A stretch of DNA of 5,216 nucleotides from Chloroflexota bacterium (GCA_005881995.1 VBHV01000057.1:1-5216); one strand, 5' to 3'. Shown: positions 1-5,216, counted from the stretch's first letter. Notes: generated by a model from the sequence alone, not told the origin. Numbers and translations are program-made.

Positions 1-171
1 AAATTTCTTATGTGTTCCCAGGCGAGTGACAGGCTGTTCAAGGTTCCAACCGGCATCGAGCGTGCGGTACACCACTGTATCGCCCGAAACGATGGTGAGC
101 ACGGGTGGAAAATTACGCGAAAACTTGCCGTGCAGCGTGCGCCGCTCCGGCTCAATAGTATAGGTTGCCAT
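1..171 (-). CDS. Acetamidase/formamidase family protein, N-terminal part (runs off the left edge)
   Basis: This partial gene starts with ATG at 171-169 and stays open for 57 codons to the window edge. The peptide begins MATYTIEPERRTLHGKFSRN, and HGKFSRNFPPVL, SGDTVVYRT and LDAGW (residues 14-42) resemble the N-terminal beta-rich region of the FmdA/AmdA family. Family members hydrolyse formamide, acetamide or related short amides to ammonia and the acid; the substrate cannot be told from this fragment. The catalytic part lies outside the window. The start lies only four bases beyond the valS stop codon. A GGAGG sequence within the last valS codons sits nine bases before the ATG, so the gene is probably the second cistron of the valS transcript and may be translationally coupled to it. 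Family assignment is fairly sure from a short stretch; the exact substrate is unknown. Confidence 0.82.
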   Translation of the reverse strand, partial: MATYTIEPERRTLHGKFSRNFPPVLTIVSGDTVVYRTLDAGWNLEQPVTRLGTHKKF

Positions 172-175
172 AAGA

Positions 176-2881
176 CTATCCCTCCAGCTCGGCCCGACGT
201 TCTTTCAACTTCCCAATGCGCTCCTCCTGGGCCACCAACTTCTCGCGCTCTTTCTCGACCACCTCTGGCTTTGCCTTCGTCACGAACGCTTCATTTGCCA
301 GTTTGCCCTGTAGACGCAGAATCTCCTGCTGCGCCTGGGCAATTTCTTTGTCGAGTCGCTCCAATTCCTTGCTGATATCGAGCAGGCCAGAGAGCGGCAG
401 GTATATCTCAACTGAGCCAGCCAGCAAGCTCATGGCCTGTTCCGGCTTCTGCGCGAGTTGCGCGTGCAACTGAGGTCTATCGGTACGAGCCAGGAACTCG
501 ATGAGTGGAGCCTGCGCTTCCAGCATCGTTACATGATTGCCTGCAGCTATAATCACCGGCACACGACGCGCCGGTTCGACACTCATCTGATTTCGGGCAT
601 CTCGAATGCGTGTAATCACCTCTTGCAGCAGACCAAAGTTCTGTTCTGCCTCGCTATCAATAGCCGCACTATTTGCATGGGGCCAGGGCGCGACAATCAG
701 GGCTGAGGCAGGCCACTGCGTGGTATCTGGTTCGCTTGTGCGGTAGAGATACTGCCAGACTTCCTCGGTGACAAACGGCATGAATGGGTGCAACAGGCGC
801 ATACTCTGATCGAGCACCGCGCGCAGAATACCGGCGGTAGAGCGGCGCACCTGCTCATCACCCTGCATCTGTACTTTGGCAATTTCGACATACCAGTCGC
901 AATAATCCGACCAGAAGAAATCATTGATCTGCCGACCTGCTTCACCAAGCTGGAAATCTTCGATCAGGCGTGTCACATCGCCTGTCAGCTTTGCCAGGCG
1001 GCTGAGAATCCAGCGATCCGCCAGCGTGGTTGGCTTCAACTCGCTGACAGCGGGAACGCCTCCGCCGATCTCAGCTGTGGTCATCAAGACGAAACGCGAA
1101 GCATTCCAGATTTTGTTGGCGAAATTGCGATTGCCTATGATGCGTTCAGGAACGAGTTTCATGTCATTGCCGGGCGAGCTGCTGGTAGCAAGCGTGAAAC
1201 GCAGCGCGTCGGTGCCGTACTGATCCATCACCTCGAGAGGATCAATCACGTTGTTCTTTGACTTGCTCATCTTTTCGCCTCTGGCATCTCGCACAAGACC
1301 ATGCAGGTAGATGGTATGGAATGGTGGGGTACCCAGGAAATGCATACCCGCCATGGCCATTCGCGCAACCCAGAAAAAGATGATGTCGTAGCCCGTCTCC
1401 ATCACCGATGTTGGGTAATAGCGCAGCAGGTCAGGTGTGACTTCAGGCCAGCCCAGCGTGCTGAATGGCCACAGCCACGAACTGAACCAGGTATCTAATA
1501 CATCCTCATCCTGGTGGATTTCGGCGCTATTGCAATGCGGGCAGGTGCTGATATCGACGCGACTGGCGGTCATCTGGCCGCAGTTATCGCAGTACCAGAC
1601 GGGAATACGATGTCCCCACCAGAGTTGACGTGAAATACACCAGTCATGGATGTTTTCCAGCCAGTCCATATAGACCTTGTTGAAGCGTTCCGGCACGATC
1701 TTCATCAGACCATATTCGACCGCGCCCATAGCAGGTGTCGCCAGTGGTGTCATGCGCACAAACCATTGCTTGGAAATCAGAGGCTCAACCACGGTATCAC
1801 AGCGCTGGCAATAGCCGAGGGGCACCATATACTCTTCGATCTTGACGATCAGGCCCAGCTGCTGCAATTCCTCTACCAGGTTCTTACGCGCCTCAAAGCG
1901 ATCTTGCCCGGCATAAGGACCGGCTTCCTCGGTCATCTTTGCATCAAAGCCGATTACCTGCACTCGCGGCAGATTGTGACGCATGCCAATCTCAAAGTCG
2001 GTCGGATCATGCGCGGGCGTCACCTTGACTGCGCCAGTACCAAAGTTGGCATCGACCGCTTCATCCGCGATAATCGGAATCTCGCGCCCAATCACAGGAA
2101 GAATGGCGATACGCCCGACCATATCTGTGTAGCGCGTATCCCTGGGATTGACTGCCACAGCCGTATCACCCAGGATGGTTTCAGGGCGAGTGGTGGCAAC
2201 GCTGATATATTCCGTCTGCTCTTCACCGGGCAACGGCTTCAAGGGATAGCGCACAAAGGTCAGCGTTCCCAGCGTATCAACGTGGTTGACTTCCAGGTCG
2301 GAGAGCGCGCTCATACAGCGCGGACACCAGTTGATAATGCGCTCGCCTCGATAAATTAGCCCTTCTTCATACAGGCGCACAAACACTTCGCGTACAGCCT
2401 TTGACAACCCCTCGTCCAGGGTGAAGCGTTCGCGCGACCAGTCGCACGAGGCGCCCAGGCGCCGGTGTTGATCTTGAATGCGGCTCTTATAGCGGTTCAC
2501 CCACTGCCAGACGCGTTCCAGGAAGGCCTCGCGCCCGATAGTGTGGCGGTCGGTTCCTTCTGTTGCCAGCAGGCGCTCCACTACGGTCTGCGTCGCGATA
2601 CCGGCATGATCTTCTCCCGGCACCCAAAGCGTATCATCGCCCTTCATACGGTGATAGCGAATCAGGATATCTTCGATGGTGGCGGTTATGGCATGCCCCA
2701 GGTGCAGCGCACCCGTAACATTCGGAGGCGGCATGCTAATGACAAAGGTCGGCTTTGTGATGTCGCCACTAGGTTTAAAGTAGCCGCCCTCTTCCCAGAA
2801 ACGATACCATTTAGCTTCCACCGCCTGCGGCTCATAGGTCTTCGGCAACGATGTGATTGCCTCTTTTTCCCGTTCGATCAT
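176..2881 (-). CDS. valS: Valyl-tRNA synthetase (class I aminoacyl-tRNA synthetase)
   Basis: This 901-residue cytoplasmic enzyme activates valine with ATP and charges tRNA-Val, and should hydrolyse mischarged Thr-tRNA-Val. Visible landmarks, in order, are PPNVTG with the HIGH-type signature HLGH (60-63), GEDHAG (89-94) and a Cys pair CPRC (186-189). The CP1 editing domain follows, with ATTRPETILGDTAVAVNP (229-246) and GTGAVKVTPAHDPTDFEIG (281-299). Further Cys pairs are CQRC (358-361), CDNC (431-434) and CPHC (447-450), probably zinc-binding. Then come DWCISRQLWWGHRIPVWYC (413-431), DTWFSSWLWP (463-472) and KMSKS (537-541). An anticodon-binding helical domain follows (DRWILSRL onward, about 622-780). 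The last 70 residues (about 832-901) are Lys/Glu-rich and coiled-coil-like, as in the ValRS C-terminal tRNA arm. Length and domain order are normal, with no frameshift. The ATG start has AGGAG six bases upstream. Expression should be governed by the T-box leader in front of it. Confidence 0.98.
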   Translation of the reverse strand: MIEREKEAITSLPKTYEPQAVEAKWYRFWEEGGYFKPSGDITKPTFVISMPPPNVTGALHLGHAITATIEDILIRYHRMKGDDTLWVPGEDHAGIATQTVVERLLATEGTDRHTIGREAFLERVWQWVNRYKSRIQDQHRRLGASCDWSRERFTLDEGLSKAVREVFVRLYEEGLIYRGERIINWCPRCMSALSDLEVNHVDTLGTLTFVRYPLKPLPGEEQTEYISVATTRPETILGDTAVAVNPRDTRYTDMVGRIAILPVIGREIPIIADEAVDANFGTGAVKVTPAHDPTDFEIGMRHNLPRVQVIGFDAKMTEEAGPYAGQDRFEARKNLVEELQQLGLIVKIEEYMVPLGYCQRCDTVVEPLISKQWFVRMTPLATPAMGAVEYGLMKIVPERFNKVYMDWLENIHDWCISRQLWWGHRIPVWYCDNCGQMTASRVDISTCPHCNSAEIHQDEDVLDTWFSSWLWPFSTLGWPEVTPDLLRYYPTSVMETGYDIIFFWVARMAMAGMHFLGTPPFHTIYLHGLVRDARGEKMSKSKNNVIDPLEVMDQYGTDALRFTLATSSSPGNDMKLVPERIIGNRNFANKIWNASRFVLMTTAEIGGGVPAVSELKPTTLADRWILSRLAKLTGDVTRLIEDFQLGEAGRQINDFFWSDYCDWYVEIAKVQMQGDEQVRRSTAGILRAVLDQSMRLLHPFMPFVTEEVWQYLYRTSEPDTTQWPASALIVAPWPHANSAAIDSEAEQNFGLLQEVITRIRDARNQMSVEPARRVPVIIAAGNHVTMLEAQAPLIEFLARTDRPQLHAQLAQKPEQAMSLLAGSVEIYLPLSGLLDISKELERLDKEIAQAQQEILRLQGKLANEAFVTKAKPEVVEKEREKLVAQEERIGKLKERRAELEG

Positions 2882-2929
2882 TTCCCTCTCCTGGACGCGA
2901 CCTATCGCGTTGCTTATATATATCTAAAC

Positions 2930-2962
2930 AAAAAGCCCTTCCCGTCAAGGACGAGAGAGGGC
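2930..2962 (-). terminator. Attenuator terminator of the valS T-box
   Basis: On the minus strand GCCCT (2962-2958) pairs with AGGGC (2939-2935), with an inner CGTC/GACG stem around a CTT loop and a run of five T residues (2934-2930) directly after. This is a Rho-independent terminator located about 50 bases before the valS start. It shares its 5' arm and loop bases with the antiterminator, which is the expected switch arrangement. Confidence 0.9.
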
Positions 2963-2986
2963 GTAATATACTCGTGGTACCACCTT
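2947..2986 (-). promoter_or_regulatory. T-box antiterminator with tRNA acceptor-end bulge
   Basis: The T-box core on the minus strand is AAGGTGGTACCACGAG, close to the consensus AGGGTGGNACCGCG. Helix A1 pairs AAGG (2986-2983) with CCTT (2950-2947), and helix A2 pairs ACGAG (2975-2971) with CTCGT (2955-2951). Between A1 and A2 lies the seven-base bulge TGGTACC (2982-2976). Its TGGT would pair with the free ACCA end of tRNA, so the variable base T predicts an A discriminator, as expected for tRNA-Val. The 3' halves of both helices overlap the terminator hairpin, so the two structures exclude each other. Confidence 0.94.
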
Positions 2987-3179
2987 GTTTCGATCACTCG
3001 CTCCATGCTAGTGATCCTCAAGCGGCGCGTTAACGGGCGCTCCCGTCATAAAAGACTCCCAGGCGACTTTCGGTGCGTCTGTTCCGAGGAAGATTCGCAG
3101 CCTGTTGATCTTCCCTCTCTTCACGGAGTTCGCGCCTACTCCTCCTGCTCAACGTCACATATTCAGTTGCATTGGTTAT

Positions 3180-3208
3180 ACTCTAACGAGTTTATTCGCC
3201 TTTGTCAA
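3180..3208 (-). promoter_or_regulatory. Sigma-A-type promoter of the valS leader
   Basis: On the minus strand a perfect TTGACA (-35, 3208-3203) is followed after 17 bases by TAGAGT (-10, 3185-3180, four of six consensus bases). Transcription would begin near 3173, giving a leader of about 292 nt that includes the whole T-box. The promoter lies just after the cdd stop, so valS has its own start and need not depend on read-through from cdd. Confidence 0.75.
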
Positions 3209-3252
3209 GCATCTCGAAGAGCTGGCATCCAGCGGGCATGAATAACCGGCCC

Positions 3253-3642
3253 CTACAGCCCAAACGCATACGGTAACAAATCGGCTACAGAGAAATCTTG
3301 CTCGACGCCGTCGATATAGATCACAGCATTGGGTGCAAGATCAGCCAGCCATTGACGGCAAGCACCGCAGGGCATGCGTTCAGCGATGCCTGCCTGCGGT
3401 GGAACATCGATGCAGGCTACCGCCACCTGGGTAACCGGCCCTGCACCGCTGGAAATGGCCGCGGCTAAAGCCGAACGTTCGGCGCACAACGTCAATCCAT
3501 AGCTCGATATCTCGATATTGACGCCGGTGTAGATGCTGCCACCGGCAACAAGGGCTGCGCCCACGTGAAAGTGTGAGTAGGGACAATATGCGTGCTGTGC
3601 CACTTCACGCGCCAGATGTAACAATTCTTCTCGTGGAATCAC
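3253..3642 (-). CDS. cdd: Cytidine deaminase
   Basis: This soluble zinc enzyme of pyrimidine salvage hydrolyses cytidine and deoxycytidine to uridine and deoxyuridine. Counted from the GTG start, the protein has 129 residues, normal for the small homotetrameric bacterial form. Substrate-binding N42 and E44 lie in GVNIEISSYG. The zinc and catalytic motif is C53-A-E55, with E55 the likely proton shuttle, and the other zinc ligands are C92 and C95 in PCGACRQW. AYCPYSHFHVGAAL (18-31) is the usual N-terminal signature. A short insertion, VPPQAGIAER, precedes the PCxxC motif relative to the shortest homologues. The GTG at 3642-3640 is chosen because GGAGG stands eight bases before it. The in-frame ATG at 3675-3673 would add 11 poorly conserved residues, and its only purine-rich stretch touches the start codon. 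No clear promoter or terminator was found for cdd. Confidence 0.95.
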   Translation of the reverse strand: MIPREELLHLAREVAQHAYCPYSHFHVGAALVAGGSIYTGVNIEISSYGLTLCAERSALAAAISSGAGPVTQVAVACIDVPPQAGIAERMPCGACRQWLADLAPNAVIYIDGVEQDFSVADLLPYAFGL

Positions 3643-3731
3643 GTAACAGTCCTCCAATTTTAATGCTATGCTCATCCTCTATTAAAGAGCGAGAATGAGC
3701 CGATACTCTATTGTGAAGGTGAAAATTTTCG

Positions 3732-3764
3732 AGGGCGACCCTCGCGGTTGCCCTACAATGAACG
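3732..3764 (+). repeat. Single-arm hairpin repeat (GGGCGACC family), solo copy
   Basis: GGGCGACC (3733-3740) pairs with GGTTGCCC (3746-3753) around CTCGC, eight pairs including one G-T, followed by the tail TACAATGAACG. The same layout, hairpin plus TACAATACACG, makes up each arm of the 92-bp element at 4819-4910. This is therefore a solo, diverged member of the same repeat family. The hairpin core is flipped relative to those arms (CCCTCGCGG here against CCGCAAGG there). Confidence 0.8.
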
Positions 3765-3883
3765 ATTTGCCTGGTAACTATAGCCCAAATTGTACCATGA
3801 TGTTACTGCCTGGAACTCATCCCGTTACTAGCAATGAGACGAACTTTATCAAGTAGAGGGCCTGCACTTGTCGGGGTACATAG

Positions 3884-4043
3884 CGAACCTTTTGCTAGCC
3901 AGCCTGCCAACGGACTTCGTCCAGGTTCCTTATCCAGCTTGCCAACGAGACGATTACCTCTCCCCCGGAGAGGGTGGTCTCTAGCCTACGGCTCAGGCAA
4001 GCTGAAAGGAAGACGCTTCGCGTCAGGCTGACTGCAAGGAACG
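3884..4043. repeat. 160-bp bilaterally symmetric structured element upstream of the response regulator
   Basis: The element is built of nested inverted repeats. The outer stem is CAGCCTG (3900-3906) with CAGGCTG (4024-4030), with weaker pairing continuing outward to 3884 and 4043. Each shoulder carries a small hairpin: GGAC-TTC-GTCC (3912-3922) on the left and GACGC-TTC-GCGTC (4012-4024) on the right. The middle stem pairs TTCCTT (3926-3931) and CAGCTTGCC (3935-3943) with GGCAAGCTG (3996-4004) and AAGGAA (4006-4011). Inside are GAGAC/GTCTC (3947-3951, 3977-3981) capped by CCTCTCC-CCC-GGAGAGG (3957-3973), and a side hairpin AGCC-TAC-GGCT (3983-3993). Related units also recur directly: CCAGCCTGCCAACG and CCAGCTTGCCAACG. 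It ends 27 bases before the AGGAGG of the regulator gene. It could be a mobile palindromic repeat or a structured 5' leader; I do not recognise the family. Confidence 0.8.
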
Positions 4044-4070
4044 TAAGGGGACTTGTAAAGCAGGTCTTGT

Positions 4071-4076
4071 AGGAGG
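4071..4076 (+). promoter_or_regulatory. Ribosome binding site fixing the GTG start of the response regulator
   Basis: A full AGGAGG stands eight bases before GTG at 4085. The next in-frame ATG (4094-4096) would lose the first strand of the receiver fold and sits too far from this site, so GTG is preferred. Confidence 0.85.
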
Positions 4077-4084
4077 AAACACGA

Positions 4085-4783
4085 GTGAAAATCATGGTGG
4101 CGGATGACGACCGCGACATGGTTGATATGCTGAGCTACTGGCTCAAGGGACACGGATACGATGTCGTGCGCGCATTCGATGGCGAACAGGCCATTAAACG
4201 CTGGCGCGAAACATTGCCGGATCTCGTAATCCTTGACGTTCAGATGCCCAAACTCGATGGCTTCGAGGTATGTCGCCAGATGCGGAGTGAAACCAATTCA
4301 ATGGTCTTGATCCTGACCGCACATGATCGTGAAGATGATGAGATACGTGGATTGGAGATGGGGGCCGACGATTATCTGCGTAAACCGTTCAGTCCCAGGC
4401 AATTACTCGCGCGCATTAAAGCGATTATGCGCCGTTCAACCAGTTCAAAAGGTTCCTCCGGCTCCTCAGCGGTTACGGTTGGGCCTGTCACCCTGGATGC
4501 TATGCGTCATGAAGTGACCAGAGATGGCACGAAAGTACGGTTAACTCCGACCGAAAGCCGTCTGCTGCACCTGCTCATTACTCACACCGGGCAGGTCTTG
4601 ACAACCGATATGATCATCGAGCGCGTCTGGGGATACGATGAAGCTGGTGATTCTGGACTGGTGACGACTCATATTCGACACCTGCGCCAGAAAGTTGAAC
4701 CTGATGCCAACAGTCCACAATATATTATGACCGTTCCCGGGGTTGGATATACTTTCACGGCTCCTGTTACCGTTGAATCGTAA
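4085..4783 (+). CDS. OmpR/PhoB-family two-component response regulator
   Basis: This 232-residue cytoplasmic transcription factor is phosphorylated by a sensor kinase and then binds DNA. The receiver domain (about 1-116) has the acidic cluster D7-D9, the phosphoacceptor D51 in LVILDVQMP, T78 in LILTAHD and K100 in YLRKPF, so all residues for phosphotransfer and switching are present. A short Ser/Gly-rich linker (118-128) joins it to a winged-helix Trans_reg_C domain (about 131-226), with LTPTESRLLHLLITHTGQVL, VTTHIRHLRQKVE and IMTVPGVGYTF. Length is typical. The subfamily and signal cannot be named from sequence. Unusually for this class, no histidine kinase adjoins it on either side: cdd lies divergently upstream and over 280 non-coding bases follow. 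The gene is preceded by the structured 160-bp element and followed by a hairpin-rich MITE-like element that may help end transcription. Confidence 0.96.
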   Translation: MKIMVADDDRDMVDMLSYWLKGHGYDVVRAFDGEQAIKRWRETLPDLVILDVQMPKLDGFEVCRQMRSETNSMVLILTAHDREDDEIRGLEMGADDYLRKPFSPRQLLARIKAIMRRSTSSKGSSGSSAVTVGPVTLDAMRHEVTRDGTKVRLTPTESRLLHLLITHTGQVLTTDMIIERVWGYDEAGDSGLVTTHIRHLRQKVEPDANSPQYIMTVPGVGYTFTAPVTVES

Positions 4784-4818
4784 GTTATTTCCCTCGTCAT
4801 ATAAACAACGCGCCTTTC

Positions 4819-4910
4819 AGGGCGACCGCAATGGCCGCCCCTACAATACACGCGTAAAACAGGCGGACGGCGCATTCGTGTATTGTACGGGCGACCCTTG
4901 CGGTCGCCCT
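4819..4910. mobile_element. MITE-like element with 34-bp terminal inverted repeats
   Basis: The left arm (4819-4852) and the reverse complement of the right arm (4877-4910) match at 31 of 34 positions and surround a 24-bp centre (4853-4876). Each arm is itself a hairpin plus tail. The right arm has a perfect 8-bp stem, GGGCGACC-CTTGC-GGTCGCCC (4889-4909); the left has the same stem with one A-C mismatch (4820-4840); both carry TACAATACACG next to the centre. There is no coding capacity and I see no clear target-site duplication. It lies 35 bases after the regulator stop, so in RNA it would form a very stable fold there, though no T-run makes it a classical terminator. Confidence 0.82.
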
Positions 4911-4940
4911 GGTAATATGGTAATACATGAAAGCTCTCTC

Positions 4941-4970
4941 TTCTTAACCACTTCTTCCCATTCTTAACCA
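4941..4970 (+). promoter_or_regulatory. Triple direct repeat TTCTTAACCA, candidate operator
   Basis: TTCTTAACCA occurs at 4941-4950 and again, identical, at 4961-4970, with a degenerate TTCTTCCCA (4952-4960) between them. Unit starts are 11 and 9 bases apart, so the outer two are 20 bases apart, about two helix turns on one DNA face. Direct repeats with near-11-base spacing are the usual binding mode of OmpR/PhoB-family regulators, one of which is encoded just upstream. The array lies about 55-85 bases before the predicted start of transcription at the next gene. The binding protein is an inference. Confidence 0.5.
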
Positions 4971-5012
4971 TAACACAACAGACTTTTCATGCTGTCGCTA
5001 TCCTTTACACAA

Positions 5013-5018
5013 TATAAT
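5013..5018 (+). promoter_or_regulatory. Perfect TATAAT -10 box upstream of the rightmost reading frame
   Basis: TATAAT lies in an AT-rich stretch, with transcription predicted near 5025. At a spacing of 17, the -35 position (4990-4995) reads TGCTGT, which is poor. A promoter with a good -10 and a weak -35 often depends on an activator, which would fit the direct repeats ending 20 bases further upstream. Confidence 0.45.
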
Positions 5019-5066
5019 CAGTTTCAGTTTATAGTAAACGGGGAGAAGTACTCATTAGGAACGCTC

Positions 5067-5216
5067 ATGCAAGGCGAAGGAAGAGGAATATCCACCACGG
5101 AGCTTTTCTCAATTAATAGTCCGGCAGCCGAAAGATGCAATTGCCCACCGCTTTCTTCATTGCATCGCGAGTTCAGGCCTGATCAGGACGAAGCAGGTGA
5201 ATTCATTCCGGTGACA
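5067..5216 (+). CDS. Start of an unrecognised protein (runs off the right edge)
   Basis: An open frame of 50 codons begins with ATG at 5067, with AGGA six bases upstream, and is still open at the window end. The visible peptide starts MQGEGRGISTTELFSINSPA and is polar, with one Cys pair (CNC) and no signal peptide or membrane segment. I do not recognise a family. The frame also extends back to an ATG at 4989, which would add 26 residues. That start has no ribosome binding site and lies upstream of the transcription start predicted from TATAAT, so 5067 is preferred. The frame is short enough to be chance; the promoter-like context and start signal raise the odds that it is real. Confidence 0.4.
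   Translation, partial: MQGEGRGISTTELFSINSPAAERCNCPPLSSLHREFRPDQDEAGEFIPVT

Larger units (their letters stand above)
2930..3173 (-). promoter_or_regulatory. T-box riboswitch leader of valS (tRNA-Val sensing, transcriptional)
   Basis: Read on the minus strand, this leader has all the parts of a T-box. Stem I has AGGAGTAGG, the loop-E-like 5' side, at 3144-3136. Its distal hairpin pairs GAGGgAAGAT (3117-3108) with ATCTTCCTC (3094-3086). The 3' side CCGAAAGTCGCCTGGGAG carries a GTC triplet at 3067-3065, the likely valine specifier. A Stem II-type H pseudoknot is possible: ACGGG (3046-3042) with CCCGT (3037-3033), and the loop AGCG (3041-3038) with CGCT (3024-3021). Stem III is a perfect 7-bp hairpin, GATCACT (3016-3010) with AGTGATC (2998-2992). 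The T-box and terminator follow. In this family, uncharged cognate tRNA stabilises the antiterminator, so valS is transcribed when Val-tRNA is scarce. The 5' end is set from the predicted promoter. The specifier is the least certain part; a second GTC lies at 3056-3054. Confidence 0.95.
3643..4084. other. Divergent intergenic region between cdd and the response regulator
   Basis: This gene-free stretch of about 440 bases separates two divergently read genes, so it should hold promoters in both directions, but I cannot point to a convincing pair of boxes for either. It contains a perfect palindrome GAAAATTTTC (3721-3730), a single hairpin repeat (3732-3764) and the large structured element (3884-4043). 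Between the repeats, 3765-3883 holds no gene I can support. A small plus-strand frame at 3834-4031 mostly follows the structured element and shows no protein-like features. Confidence 0.7.

Noticed and set aside
788..1261. Plus-strand open frame of 157 codons opposite the valS C-terminal half
   Set aside because: Complete overlap with valS on the other strand, no family signature and no convincing start context.
1646..2359. Long plus-strand open frame (237 codons) opposite valS
   Set aside because: It is antisense to the conserved catalytic and editing region of valS, and its protein has no recognisable motifs. It is a by-product of codon bias on the other strand.
2465..3241. Plus-strand open frame of 258 codons spanning the valS start and the T-box leader
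   Set aside because: It crosses the valS N-terminus, terminator, T-box and promoter of the opposite strand, all of which have strong independent support. No protein-like pattern was seen.
3203..3252. Possible terminator after cdd (GCTGG-ATG-CCAGC on the minus strand)
   Set aside because: The stem is only five pairs and is followed by TCTTCGAGAT, not a T-run, so I do not call it a terminator.
3680..3730. Candidate cdd promoter (TTCACA, and a TAGAGT like the valS -10 box)
   Set aside because: No spacing of 16-18 bases joins a good -35 to a good -10; TAGAGT has only CTCGAA at the -35 position.
3834..4031. Small plus-strand frame of 65 codons before the response regulator
   Set aside because: Most of it coincides with the nested inverted repeats, which explain its sequence. 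Its composition is Arg/Ser/Pro-rich and low in information.
3732..4910. Possible CRISPR array from recurring hairpin units
   Set aside because: The units are few, irregularly spaced, inverted relative to each other and separated by a gene; there are no regular spacers.
4669..4971. Small frames on both strands across the MITE-like element
   Set aside because: The inverted arms give similar peptides in both directions (for example GDRNGRPYNTR and GDRKGRPYNTR), a signature of the repeat and not of a gene.

Overview
The window looks like a housekeeping stretch of a bacterial chromosome, with roughly half G+C by eye. A tRNA-sensing T-box leader in front of valS points to a Gram-positive-type or Chloroflexota lineage. 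The short hairpin repeats built on GGGCGACC...GGTCGCCC with a TACAAT tail recall repeats I associate with Chloroflexota, Ktedonobacteria in particular. That placement is an inference from style, not a match I could test.

The left two thirds are read on the minus strand, in the order cdd, valS, then a putative acetamidase/formamidase. cdd (cytidine deaminase, 3642 to 3253) is complete, and its best start is a GTG behind a strong ribosome binding site. Next comes a sigma-A-like promoter (3208-3180) and a leader of about 290 nt carrying a complete T-box riboswitch: Stem I with a GUC valine specifier, a likely Stem II pseudoknot, Stem III, a T-box bulge whose variable base fits an A discriminator, and a competing terminator. 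This leader controls valS (valyl-tRNA synthetase, 901 aa). Four bases after the valS stop begins a protein resembling the N-terminus of acetamidase/formamidase, which runs off the left edge. Its ribosome binding site lies inside the end of valS, so the two are probably co-transcribed and perhaps translationally coupled.

The right third is read on the plus strand. A gap of about 440 bases (3643-4084) holds one short hairpin repeat (3732-3764) and a striking 160-bp element (3884-4043). That element folds as nested inverted repeats with side hairpins. It ends 27 bases before the ribosome binding site of an OmpR/PhoB-type response regulator (4085-4783). No histidine kinase is visible beside the regulator. 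Downstream lies a 92-bp MITE-like element with 34-bp inverted arms (4819-4910), made of two copies of the same hairpin repeat. Then come a triplicated TTCTTAACCA-type site (4941-4970), a perfect TATAAT box (5013-5018) and the beginning of an unrecognised reading frame (from 5067) that leaves the window.

The coding genes are ordinary. The points worth a second look are the structured 160-bp element, the MITE-like family, and the direct-repeat array, which could be a binding site for the regulator encoded just upstream.
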